Positions 1-6,398 of a stretch of 13,880 nucleotides of DNA are shown here, in pieces. The stretch is from contig DSCZ01000397.1 in NCBI GenBank assembly GCA_011048855.1, positions 1 through 13,880 on the forward strand. Direction: 5' to 3'. Below the pieces are notes generated by a model. The model was given only the letters and a program-made list of their open reading frames with translations, was not told the DNA's origin and did no database searches. Origin of the DNA: Desulfobacteraceae bacterium. Its GTDB lineage: Bacteria; Desulfobacterota; DSM-4660; Desulfatiglandales; Desulfatiglandaceae. How positions within the stretch are numbered: position 1 is the first letter of the stretch; each line of letters starts with the position of its first letter. The position numbers and the translations under genes were made by a program.

Positions 1-67
1 CCTCTTGAAGGAGCTTCAAGCCCTGGAGTCCTCCCTGCGGATCAGCCTCAAGGAGGTTGAAGCATGA
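1..67 (+). CDS. 3' end of an unidentified upstream gene (partial)
   Basis: A reading frame is open from the left edge (first full codon at base 2) and ends at a TGA at 65-67. It encodes about 21 C-terminal residues rich in Leu, Glu and Lys, which look helical. The TGA overlaps the ATG of the next gene as ATGA, the usual sign of translational coupling within an operon. Because the neighbour is a response regulator with a diguanylate cyclase domain, a histidine kinase or phosphotransfer protein is possible, but 21 residues cannot identify a family. The frame is supported mainly by the overlap and by the good ribosome binding site placed inside it. Confidence 0.55.
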   Translation, partial: LLKELQALESSLRISLKEVEA

Positions 68-969
68 AGATCCTTATCGTTGAAGACGATCCCGTCTCCA
101 TGAGGGTGTTGGAGGCCTTTCTTGAGGATTGGGGATACGAGGTCGTGACCGCCCGAAACGGAAACCAGGCATGGGAGTCGCTTCAGGAATCGGATGCGCC
201 GAGTATCGTTATTTCGGACTGGATGATGCCCGACATGGACGGGCTTGAATTATGCTCCCGGATACGCGGCAGGGAGGGGTCGGCATACATCTATTTCATC
301 ATCGTCACGGCAAAGACGGGAAAAGAGGACCTGATTCTGGGAATGGAGGCCGGAGCGGATGATTACCTTGTCAAGCCTTTCAACCATGATGAGCTGAGAT
401 ACCGGGTCAGGGTGGGCCGGAGAATCATCGATCTGGAAAGGCGCATCCTGCAGCTGGCCAGCACGGACCCGTTGACGGGCATATTGAACAGAAGGGCCTT
501 TATGGAGAGGTTGAAGGCGGAGCTTGAGCGGGCCGGACGGGAGAATACCCCTCTGTCCATCATCATGGTGGACATCGACCACTTCAAGATGGTCAATGAC
601 GAACACGGCCACCAGGCGGGGGACCAGGTACTTCAGGAATTCAGTCGACGGTTGATGAAACCGGCAAGGCCCTATGACTTCCTGGGCCGTTACGGCGGGG
701 AAGAGTTTATCGCCTGTCTTCCCAACACCAATGAAGCGCAGGCACGATCGATTGCGGAGAGACTGCGACGCGGTGTAGAGGAAATGGTGATCTCCCGGCC
801 GGATGGTGCGAAAATCGCGGTCACCGCCAGTTTCGGCACCGCCTCATTCAGGGCTGAGGCCGGAAACGATGATGTGGATCGAATCATAAAAAGGACCGAT
901 GATGCCCTTTACAAGGCAAAACGCGAGGGAAGGAATCGCGTGTGTGCATGGGAGGATGGGGTGTTCTGA
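64..969 (+). CDS. Response regulator with GGDEF domain (diguanylate cyclase)
   Basis: This 301-residue cytoplasmic protein should make cyclic di-GMP from two GTP when its receiver is phosphorylated. The receiver (about residues 1-120) has the acidic pair D8/D9, phospho-acceptor D52 in SDWMMPDMDG, T82 and K104 in LVKPF, so it looks fully functional. A short helical linker (about 119-133) leads to the GGDEF domain, which starts at DPLTGILNRRAF and contains the metal and substrate motif DIDHFKMVND and the active-site loop GGEEF (211-215). An RxxD product-inhibition site (R202 to D205) lies exactly five residues before the loop, so feedback inhibition by c-di-GMP is expected. The layout is that of PleD/WspR-like regulators with a single receiver. 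AGGAGG at 50-55 sits eight bases before the ATG. The gene overlaps its upstream neighbour by four bases, and the cognate kinase may lie there. Confidence 0.93.
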   Translation: MKILIVEDDPVSMRVLEAFLEDWGYEVVTARNGNQAWESLQESDAPSIVISDWMMPDMDGLELCSRIRGREGSAYIYFIIVTAKTGKEDLILGMEAGADDYLVKPFNHDELRYRVRVGRRIIDLERRILQLASTDPLTGILNRRAFMERLKAELERAGRENTPLSIIMVDIDHFKMVNDEHGHQAGDQVLQEFSRRLMKPARPYDFLGRYGGEEFIACLPNTNEAQARSIAERLRRGVEEMVISRPDGAKIAVTASFGTASFRAEAGNDDVDRIIKRTDDALYKAKREGRNRVCAWEDGVF

Positions 970-1016
970 GAAATGAACGCGTCGCCTTGAGAGCGAGGAT
1001 GCGTAAGCTCGGAATG

Positions 1017-1028
1017 CTCCGGCCGGAG
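1017..1028. repeat. 12-bp perfect palindrome upstream of the ADP-ribosylglycohydrolase-like gene
   Basis: CTCCGGCCGGAG reads identically on both strands. It lies in the 93-base gap between the diguanylate cyclase gene and the next start codon, 34 bases before the ATG. It could be a small operator or part of an RNA hairpin. No T-run follows, so a terminator is unlikely, and a GC-rich palindrome of this length could also occur by chance. Confidence 0.35.
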
Positions 1029-1062
1029 ACCAGGGAGTGAGATTGAGAAGAGGATCAAAGCC

Positions 1063-2079
1063 ATGGATAAAAAAAGGGACAGGGCTATGGGCGCAATAAT
1101 GGGAACACTCGTGGGGGATGCCCTGGGAGTAGGCCCTCACTGGTATTATGACCTCGGTCAGTTGCGAAAAGATTATGGAGAATGGGTCGATAATTACACC
1201 CGGCCCAAACCTGGTCGATTTCACTCCGGTCTCGAAGCTGGTGAAAACTCCCAAACCGGACAGGTGGTAACCATACTGTTGGAGTCTGTGGCGGAGCAGG
1301 GAGGGTATGATGAAGGCGATTTCACGGCGCGTCTTGATTCTCTTCTTGATACCCTGGATGGTACCCCTCGGGGCGGGCGCTACACAGATCACGCCATGCG
1401 TGATGTTTGGCAGGCAAGGCAGGTACTCGGGCTACCCTGGTCCGAGGCAGGGAGCCTGTCGGACACAGCCGAAGCGGCAATTCGAACCCCTGTTTTGGCT
1501 GCGAGATATTACGACGATTTTGGAAAACTTATGAAGTTCCTGGCGTCCAATGTGCTGTTGACACATCGTGATCCTTTCATAGCCGGTCAGTCCGTGGCAT
1601 TAGGCCTCATAACCGCCGGCCTTATAAACGGATACAACATTGGGGAGGTATCAAAGGCAATTTTTAAGTTTGCCCGGGAAAAAGGATTTGACCTGGTTAT
1701 TCAGGTTCCCAAGAAAAATCCAAAGGAAGAAATATCCTTTGCCGACGCACTGTTGCAGCCTTCATGGTCATACAACGCGGCTCGAGATCCGGGCATCAGA
1801 ATTGATCCCGCGGCCGCTGCATGCTCACTTTTCGGACTGGCCTGCACCCTTGGGTTCATGCTGCCTGCCGCCTATTATTACGCTTCCCGTTTCGAAACAC
1901 TTTTTTACGAGGCGGTCATGTCGGCCCTGAACGGCGGGGGGAACAATATGGCGAGGTCAGCACTTACGGGGGCTCTTTCGGGAGCACAGGTGGGGCTTAC
2001 AGGTATCCCGGAATATTTGATTAAGGGGCTTTACGATCATGAACGTTTGCTCGGTATGGCTGAAAAAATCACTTCTTAG
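1063..2079 (+). CDS. ADP-ribosylglycohydrolase-fold protein with non-canonical metal motifs
   Basis: A 338-residue protein of the ADP-ribosylglycohydrolase (DraG/ARH-like) superfamily. The N-terminus has the family opening GAIMGTLVGDALG (about residues 10-22), and the C-terminal part keeps the helical signature around NGGGNN...ALTGALSGAQVG (about 290-311). Canonical members remove ADP-ribose from proteins or small molecules using two Mg ions held by an (S/T)DDT motif and a C-terminal GGDTDT motif. Here the first position reads NSQTGQ (62-67) and the second GGGNNMAR, so most expected Asp ligands are missing. A further acidic motif, GSLSDT (130-135), could be part of a different active site. 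Activity as an ADP-ribosyl hydrolase therefore cannot be assumed. The start is supported by a modest AGAAGAGG at 1046-1053. No signal peptide is seen, so it is probably cytoplasmic. No partner ADP-ribosyltransferase is visible nearby. Confidence 0.75.
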   Translation: MDKKRDRAMGAIMGTLVGDALGVGPHWYYDLGQLRKDYGEWVDNYTRPKPGRFHSGLEAGENSQTGQVVTILLESVAEQGGYDEGDFTARLDSLLDTLDGTPRGGRYTDHAMRDVWQARQVLGLPWSEAGSLSDTAEAAIRTPVLAARYYDDFGKLMKFLASNVLLTHRDPFIAGQSVALGLITAGLINGYNIGEVSKAIFKFAREKGFDLVIQVPKKNPKEEISFADALLQPSWSYNAARDPGIRIDPAAAACSLFGLACTLGFMLPAAYYYASRFETLFYEAVMSALNGGGNNMARSALTGALSGAQVGLTGIPEYLIKGLYDHERLLGMAEKITS

Positions 2080-2087
2080 CCGAATCA

Positions 2088-2109
2088 GGTTTTTCACGTG
2101 AGTAAAACC
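2088..2109. repeat. Inverted repeat after the ADP-ribosylglycohydrolase-like gene
   Basis: GGTTTT (2088-2093) and AAAACC (2104-2109) are perfect inverse copies around an 8-bp palindrome TCACGTGA (2094-2101). It begins eight bases after the stop codon. There is no following T-run, so at best it is a weak terminator or RNA-end stabilising hairpin. A protein-binding palindrome is the alternative. Confidence 0.3.
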
Positions 2110-2147
2110 CTTTGATCCACCATCAAGATGCTGCAATAAAAATTTAT

Positions 2148-2153
2148 TATAAT
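2148..2153 (+). promoter_or_regulatory. Perfect -10 element TATAAT just upstream of the exported protein gene
   Basis: TATAAT ends seven bases before the ATG at 2161, within a very AT-rich stretch (about 2134-2160). Transcription from such an element would begin at or beside the A of the ATG, giving a leaderless mRNA. This agrees with the absence of any Shine-Dalgarno sequence. No good -35 hexamer is seen 16-18 bases upstream, so the call is tentative. Confidence 0.4.
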
Positions 2154-2160
2154 AAAAAAT

Positions 2161-3006
2161 ATGATATTAAATAAATCCCTGATGAACTTCATTGTACTTT
2201 GTTTTGCCTTTGTCCTCACATCGGCGCTCCCGTCTATAACAAGCGCGGATATTTTGCTGGAATATGTGGCCCGAAAAGCCGGCGTTACGGAATCTACGAT
2301 CGGGTTTGCTGCGATCAAGGATGACCGGATACTTTTTAAGGGGGCAGGATATTCAGGGCAGATCGACATTCTGTATCGAAGGGATCCAGAAGGCCTGGTC
2401 ATTGTTGACCATGGTAAGCGCACGATGATGACAGTGGATGAGCAGGAGATCGAACGCATCAACCAGCAGGCACGATACCTGTTGCCCCTGGTGCAGAGTC
2501 TTGGGGAACAGATCGGCGGCCTTTCACCGGATCAGCGCAAGAAATGGCAAAAGCTTTTGGGAGAAGGTATCCCCCTTGACATGATAGCCAGGGCGGCGGG
2601 GCCGGTAGTGCCGACCAGCGTAGCCTCAACCGGGGAAAAAAAGGTGGCGGGCATGAATTGCCGGGTGGTGCAGATCATGCGTGGAGCAAAGCCCGTGGTT
2701 GAAATCTGTTTCGTCGATGCCGCTGCAATAAAGGTTTCGGACAAGGATGCCGAAACCATGTGTGCGTTTTTTGATTTTTGTGAAGGGCTCGCCGGGAAGA
2801 GCATGGTTGTGACTGGATTGTTCGGTCTCGCCCTGCCGGAGCTCGTTTCGTTTGATGTGAAGGGAATTCCGGTTGAACTTGTGGACTTATCGGGCAGGAA
2901 CATGGGGGCCATGACCCTGGATCGAATTGACAGATCCAGCTTGTCTCCGGATTTCATTGAGCTTCCCGTTGGCTATAGAATGGTGCCATTGACATTATGG
3001 CCGTAG
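2161..3006 (+). CDS. Exported protein, DUF4412-like (hypothetical)
   Basis: A 281-residue protein with a Sec signal peptide. A short n-region with Lys5 is followed by a hydrophobic core (about residues 8-22) and a probable cleavage after ITSA near residue 29. The mature part is rich in short beta-like stretches. It contains a segment with the pattern 'VAGMNCRVVQIMRGAKPVVEICF' broken over about residues 162-184, which resembles DUF4412 periplasmic proteins of unknown function. Three further Cys follow in the C-terminal third (MCAFFDFCEG), so a disulfide is possible in the periplasm. No lipobox or membrane anchor is apparent. The ATG at 2161 is preferred over the in-frame ATG at 2182 because only the longer form has a positive n-region. 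Neither start has a Shine-Dalgarno sequence. The family call is from pattern memory and is tentative; the export call is firmer. Confidence 0.7.
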   Translation: MILNKSLMNFIVLCFAFVLTSALPSITSADILLEYVARKAGVTESTIGFAAIKDDRILFKGAGYSGQIDILYRRDPEGLVIVDHGKRTMMTVDEQEIERINQQARYLLPLVQSLGEQIGGLSPDQRKKWQKLLGEGIPLDMIARAAGPVVPTSVASTGEKKVAGMNCRVVQIMRGAKPVVEICFVDAAAIKVSDKDAETMCAFFDFCEGLAGKSMVVTGLFGLALPELVSFDVKGIPVELVDLSGRNMGAMTLDRIDRSSLSPDFIELPVGYRMVPLTLWP

Positions 3007-3061
3007 AATTCCATGAACCCGCTTTTAATGCGGAAAATTGGGGTTGCTTGACGGATTTTCC

Positions 3062-3090
3062 TTGACGCTTAAATAAGTTTTTTTGATAAT
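3062..3090 (+). promoter_or_regulatory. Sigma-70-type promoter for the cupin gene
   Basis: TTGACG (3062-3067) and GATAAT (3085-3090) are separated by exactly 17 bases, each matching the housekeeping consensus at five of six positions. Transcription would start near 3097, leaving a leader of about 60 bases. A second TTGACG at 3048-3053 has no matching -10 element. This makes the cupin gene likely to be transcribed independently of the gene before it. Confidence 0.65.
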
Positions 3091-3156
3091 TTATCATGTT
3101 AGCTCCGGTAAAGGGATTTCTTCCGTTTTAAACCCAAATAAAGGGAGGGAGCTGCC

Positions 3157-3480
3157 ATGAGAAATCTAATAAACATCTTCGATGACTTAGGCTGGGAGAA
3201 AGCAAAAGACTATCCTGAAGACACCTTCATGAAAACCCTGCGGGACGATAAAGACGGGCGAACCATCGTGCTCAAAATTCCCAAAGGATTTAAAATGGCG
3301 TCTCATTCCCACGTTTACACGGAACAACATTTTGTTTTGAAAGGGTCTTACATGAGCGAGGGCCGCGTTTTTTCCGAAGGTTCCTTCCAGATTTTCAGCC
3401 CCAGGGAAGGCCATGGTCCCTTCGAGTCAGAGGATGGGGCCTTGATACTTGTTATATGGGATGGGATCAAGACGGACTAA
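3157..3480 (+). CDS. Small single-domain cupin protein
   Basis: A 107-residue protein that is essentially one cupin barrel. Motif 1 is complete: G44, H50, H52, E56 and G63 in the spacing G-x5-HxH-x3-E-x6-G. Motif 2 follows with G75, P82, G85 and H86. The four classical metal ligands (H50, H52, E56, H86) are therefore all present, and a divalent metal is expected. Small cupins of this kind serve as dioxygenases, isomerases, sugar-binding proteins or ligand sensors, and the sequence does not say which. No signal peptide is seen, so it is cytoplasmic. A strong AGGGAGGGAG ribosome binding site lies just before the ATG. The gene has its own promoter upstream and a terminator downstream, so it looks monocistronic. 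Confidence 0.85.
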   Translation: MRNLINIFDDLGWEKAKDYPEDTFMKTLRDDKDGRTIVLKIPKGFKMASHSHVYTEQHFVLKGSYMSEGRVFSEGSFQIFSPREGHGPFESEDGALILVIWDGIKTD

Positions 3481-3519
3481 ATTTGACGCTATATATTAAT
3501 GAATTTTACTTAAAAAAAT

Positions 3520-3565
3520 AAAACCTCTCCTGAGTTTTAGTACAGAACTTCCGGAGGGGTTTTTT
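3520..3565. terminator. Bidirectional intrinsic terminator between convergent genes
   Basis: AAAACCTCTCC (3520-3530) pairs with GGAGGGGTTTT (3553-3563) with a single wobble, and an inner AGTT/AACT pair extends the hairpin. Six T residues follow on the + strand (3560-3565). Seven A residues precede on the left (3512-3518), giving the T-run for - strand transcripts. It ends the cupin transcript and the acyl-CoA synthetase transcript. Confidence 0.85.
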
Positions 3566-3609
3566 CCATACCTTATGCCTCTTACGATTTTGAGACGGTC
3601 GGCCTGTTT

Positions 3610-5421
3610 TTAAATCTCCGGAGGATACATATCTTCAATAAGACCGGCGTATTTTTTTTCCACCACGTGCCGTTTGAGTTTGAGTGTTGGGGTCAGCTCC
3701 CCGGTCTGCTGTGTCCATTCATGGGCGAGGAGGGTGAATTTGCGTATCTGTTCTGCTCTTGCGTATCCAGCGTTGGATGCGGTTATTTCCCGTTCGTAAA
3801 GCCTTTGAACCCGTTCGTTTTTTATGAGGGATGCCGTTGATTCAGCTTTAATGCCCACGGACGAAGCCCATTGAACCAGTTCATCGAATGCTGGTACGAT
3901 CAATGCTGAAAGGTATTTTCTTTTTTCTCCGATCACGGATGCCTGTTCGATGAATCTAGAGACTTTGAGGCTGCTTTCGATATTCTGCGGTGAAATGCTC
4001 TTGCCGCCGGAGGTGATTATTATTTCCTTTATCCTTCCGGTTATCGTCAGGCAGTTTTCTTCATCGATTACTCCAATGTCTCCGGTGCGGAAGAATCCAT
4101 CTTCGGTGAACACGGCTCCGGTCGCTGCCTTTTCCTTATAATATCCCTTCATCACCTGGGGGCCTCTTATAAGGATTTCACCGGAAGAATCGATTTTGAC
4201 CTCGGTGCCGCTGAGGGGGGGGCCGACGGAGCCCGGCAATATTCGGTCCGGTCTGTTGACATGGGTGACCGGGCTGGTTTCAGTGAGCCCGAAGCCTTCC
4301 AGAACGACGATGCCGATGCCCAAAAAAAATTCTGCATCCTCCACAGACAACGCTCCTCCGCCGGAGACGGCGAATTTGAGTCTTTCCATTCCCAGGGCGG
4401 ATTTCAGCTTAGAGAAAACCAGCTTGTCGGCGAGCACGTACCGGAGCGCAAAAAGGCCCTTCCTTTTTTTGGCATTACAGACATATTCGAGATTAAGGAC
4501 CGCACATTTCATCGCCATCGTGAACAAAGCTTTTTTTATGGCGGAAGCGTCTTTCGCCTTTGAGAGGACACCGGTATGAATTTTTTCATAAAGCCTTGGT
4601 ACACTGACAAGGATCGTAGGCTTTATTTCCTGCAGGTTTTCTTGAATCGTTAAAAAACTTTCTGCGAAGGCCACGGTCGCGCCCATTTTAATCGGCAGGT
4701 AAAAACCCGCAGTGCGCTCCAGGGCGTGGGAAAGGGGCAGGAATGAGAGGAACAGGTCTTCGGGTCCGAGTCTACCAGAAAAATCCGTCATGATCTGGTT
4801 CACGTTTGAAAGAAAGTTTCCATGAGAAAGCATGACTCCCTTGGGCGGCCCCGTAGTTCCGGATGTATAAATGATCGTCGCTGTATCCTCCAGGCGAAGG
4901 GCTTTGAGCCCGGCTTGGAACAGTGAGTCGCTCTCAGCCCTTTTTCCTTCAGCCAGGGCGCGGTCGAAAGGAACGATTAAACCATCGGAAAGAGAAGGCT
5001 TATGGAACGGAACGATGGTTTGAAGCCTGGGAAGGCGTGTCCGGAGGTCGAAGACTTTTTGCAGGTGTTCTTCGTCTCCGGTGAAACACAGCCTGCTTTC
5101 TGAATGCTCCAGGATGTACCGTGCTTCTTCTGCAGAATTGGTTGCGTAGATTGGAACATCGACCGCTCCGATGGAAAGCGCAGCAAGATCGGCGATCCAC
5201 CACTCGAAGCGGTTTGGGGAAAAAATCGCGATGCGGTCGCCTGGGCGGATGTCCCGGGAGATCAAAAAGCCGGCCAGGTCTTGAACCATGGTTTGCATGG
5301 CTGCCCAGGAAAGGGGTTTGTAGGTGCTCCCGGTTTTGTAAAGGACACATGTCCTGTCCCCGTATCTGCCGGCTTGGTTTTGAAATACTGCAGGGATCGA
5401 GTTTTCAATCGCGGTTCCCAT
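3610..5421 (-). CDS. Long-chain acyl-CoA synthetase (AMP-forming)
   Basis: A 603-residue member of the adenylate-forming (ANL) enzymes, closest in pattern to the long-chain fatty acyl-CoA ligases of the FAA1/FadD15 type (COG1022). It activates a fatty acid with ATP to acyl-AMP and passes it to CoA. Visible motifs are the phosphate-binding loop YTSGTTGPPKG (about residues 185-195), the A5 motif GFGLTETSP (about 377-384), RTGD (about 445-448) with GRIKE (about 462-466), and a C-terminal LTPTLKLKR segment that carries the lysines of the mobile domain. Length is normal for the family and the protein looks intact and soluble. The start at 5421 is chosen over an in-frame ATG at 5433 because GGAGG lies five bases before it and overlaps the upstream ATG. 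It is convergent with the cupin gene and divergent from the lipoprotein operon. Substrate chain length cannot be read from the sequence. Confidence 0.92.
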   Translation of the reverse strand: MGTAIENSIPAVFQNQAGRYGDRTCVLYKTGSTYKPLSWAAMQTMVQDLAGFLISRDIRPGDRIAIFSPNRFEWWIADLAALSIGAVDVPIYATNSAEEARYILEHSESRLCFTGDEEHLQKVFDLRTRLPRLQTIVPFHKPSLSDGLIVPFDRALAEGKRAESDSLFQAGLKALRLEDTATIIYTSGTTGPPKGVMLSHGNFLSNVNQIMTDFSGRLGPEDLFLSFLPLSHALERTAGFYLPIKMGATVAFAESFLTIQENLQEIKPTILVSVPRLYEKIHTGVLSKAKDASAIKKALFTMAMKCAVLNLEYVCNAKKRKGLFALRYVLADKLVFSKLKSALGMERLKFAVSGGGALSVEDAEFFLGIGIVVLEGFGLTETSPVTHVNRPDRILPGSVGPPLSGTEVKIDSSGEILIRGPQVMKGYYKEKAATGAVFTEDGFFRTGDIGVIDEENCLTITGRIKEIIITSGGKSISPQNIESSLKVSRFIEQASVIGEKRKYLSALIVPAFDELVQWASSVGIKAESTASLIKNERVQRLYEREITASNAGYARAEQIRKFTLLAHEWTQQTGELTPTLKLKRHVVEKKYAGLIEDMYPPEI

Positions 5422-5426
5422 AAAAA

Positions 5427-5431
5427 CCTCC
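5427..5431 (-). promoter_or_regulatory. Ribosome binding site that fixes the acyl-CoA synthetase start
   Basis: On the - strand GGAGG is followed by five T residues and then the ATG at 5421. The other in-frame ATG (5433) would overlap this GGAGG and has no ribosome binding site of its own, so the shorter form of the protein is favoured. Confidence 0.7.
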
Positions 5432-5536
5432 ATTTTTGCATCTAATTCGGGGAACCGACCGTTAAATGCGCGCGAATGCAGCGTGTCTGCGGTGGAACCG
5501 CCGTATCGTTCAAAATTACAGCATTATTTTGGAATG

Positions 5537-5554
5537 GGCATATGAATATATGCC
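5537..5554. repeat. Operator-like inverted repeat GGCATAT-N4-ATATGCC
   Basis: GGCATAT (5537-5543) and ATATGCC (5548-5554) are perfect inverse copies separated by GAAT. An outer, looser pair TGGAAT (5530-5535) and ATTCCA surrounds it. The element lies about 115 bases upstream of the acyl-CoA synthetase start. Its size and symmetry suit a dimeric repressor such as a fatty-acid-responsive TetR or GntR regulator, but no regulator is identified. Confidence 0.4.
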
Positions 5555-5632
5555 GGGAACCATACCGATTCCATTTATAGCACAGATTCCGTGCAATTGG
5601 CAGAGCAAATGTCCGTTATTTGAAAGTACTTC

Positions 5633-5689
5633 TTGAATATCGAGATCTGTTCAGGTATCCTGACAACTTAAATCATATTCCTCTATAAA
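5633..5689 (+). promoter_or_regulatory. Candidate sigma-70-type promoters for the lipoprotein operon
   Basis: Two overlapping candidates are visible. TTGAAT (5633-5638) is 17 bases from TATCCT (5656-5661). CTGACA (5660-5665) is 18 bases from TATAAA (5684-5689), the better -10 element. Either would give a leader that includes the hairpin at 5724-5750. Confidence 0.4.
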
Positions 5690-5723
5690 ATCGGAAACAG
5701 CCGCGCCACAGGAAGGGGAAAAA

Positions 5724-5750
5724 CCTGCTCAAGTTTGATCTTTGAGCGGG
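5724..5750 (+). other. Leader hairpin before the lipoprotein gene
   Basis: CCTGCTCAA (5724-5732) pairs with TTGAGCGGG (5742-5750) over nine base pairs with one T-G wobble and a nine-base loop. It ends four bases before the GGAGGG ribosome binding site (5755-5760). No T-run follows, so it is not a terminator. It could affect translation or RNA stability. Confidence 0.4.
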
Positions 5751-5766
5751 CAGTGGAGGGAATTCT

Positions 5767-6384
5767 ATGAGGTTTTCAAGGAATTTCATTCTTATATCGG
5801 GGATCATGCTGATTTGCCTGATGGGTGGGGCTTGCTCGTCCCTCCCAAGGCTCAATGTTTCCTATTTGATGCAGGCAGTTGAAGAGTTTCCGGAACTGGA
5901 AGAAATAGATCTGAAGGTTGAAGATGCCCGCAGAAGTGGAAATATTTTCGGGCCTGCGGCTGCAGCCCAGCAGGGCGGCAATATTCAGATGGTCTCGTTG
6001 TCAGTAGGTCCTGCAGTTGACGATGTGAGGCCCGAAGGAATTTTCGATGTGCCGGGGTTGATGCGGGAGGCATTCGAACGGAAATTCGCGGCCGATGGTT
6101 TTAAATCGGTAACTGGGACGGCGGACGATATCCCTGTGGTGGTCATCGTGGTAAAGGATTTTTTCATCGATATCGTTAAACAAAACTGGACCGGGCGAAT
6201 TGCATATGATGCCAAATTGCTTGTGGATGGTGAAATGAAAGTGACAAGGTCTATAGAAGGGACTGCCAGAAGATTAAACGTTCTCGGGCGCGGCGACGCC
6301 GATATTTTAATAGGGGAGCTGTTCACGGATTGTGTAAACAGACTGGATCTGCAGAGGTTGTTCGAGGTTGCCGGGGGGCTTTGA
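5767..6384 (+). CDS. Putative lipoprotein, weakly YajG-like
   Basis: A 205-residue protein with a typical lipoprotein-type N-terminus: two Arg, a hydrophobic stretch (about residues 7-20) and GGAC ending at Cys23. The residues before the Cys are a weak but acceptable lipobox. The mature protein alternates short strands and helices, with 'DLKVEDAR', a helix around an AFERKFAADGF segment, and strands at VVVIVVKDF and IAYDAKLLVDG. This arrangement recalls the YajG-like outer-membrane lipoproteins of unknown function, but the match is by overall pattern only. GGAGGG lies six bases before the ATG. It is the first gene of a tight set, with only 14 bases to the polyprenyl synthase gene, so the three genes to 9962 are probably co-transcribed. 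No function is assigned. Confidence 0.75.
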   Translation: MRFSRNFILISGIMLICLMGGACSSLPRLNVSYLMQAVEEFPELEEIDLKVEDARRSGNIFGPAAAAQQGGNIQMVSLSVGPAVDDVRPEGIFDVPGLMREAFERKFAADGFKSVTGTADDIPVVVIVVKDFFIDIVKQNWTGRIAYDAKLLVDGEMKVTRSIEGTARRLNVLGRGDADILIGELFTDCVNRLDLQRLFEVAGGL

Positions 6385-6398
6385 AATAGATATTAAAT

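Larger units (their letters stand above)
5422..5766. other. Divergent intergenic region with inverted repeats, no gene seen
   Basis: About 345 bases separate the divergently read acyl-CoA synthetase and lipoprotein genes. No convincing coding frame is present. It holds a GCGGT/ACCGC inverted repeat (5489-5501), a strong 7-bp inverted repeat (5537-5554), candidate promoters for the + strand (5633-5689) and a 9-bp hairpin in front of the lipoprotein ribosome binding site (5724-5750). A clear promoter for the - strand gene was not found. Confidence 0.6.

Noticed and set aside
844..1392. A 182-residue - strand frame spanning the diguanylate cyclase and glycohydrolase-like genes
   Set aside because: It overlaps two well-supported + strand genes, and its translation shows no family pattern.
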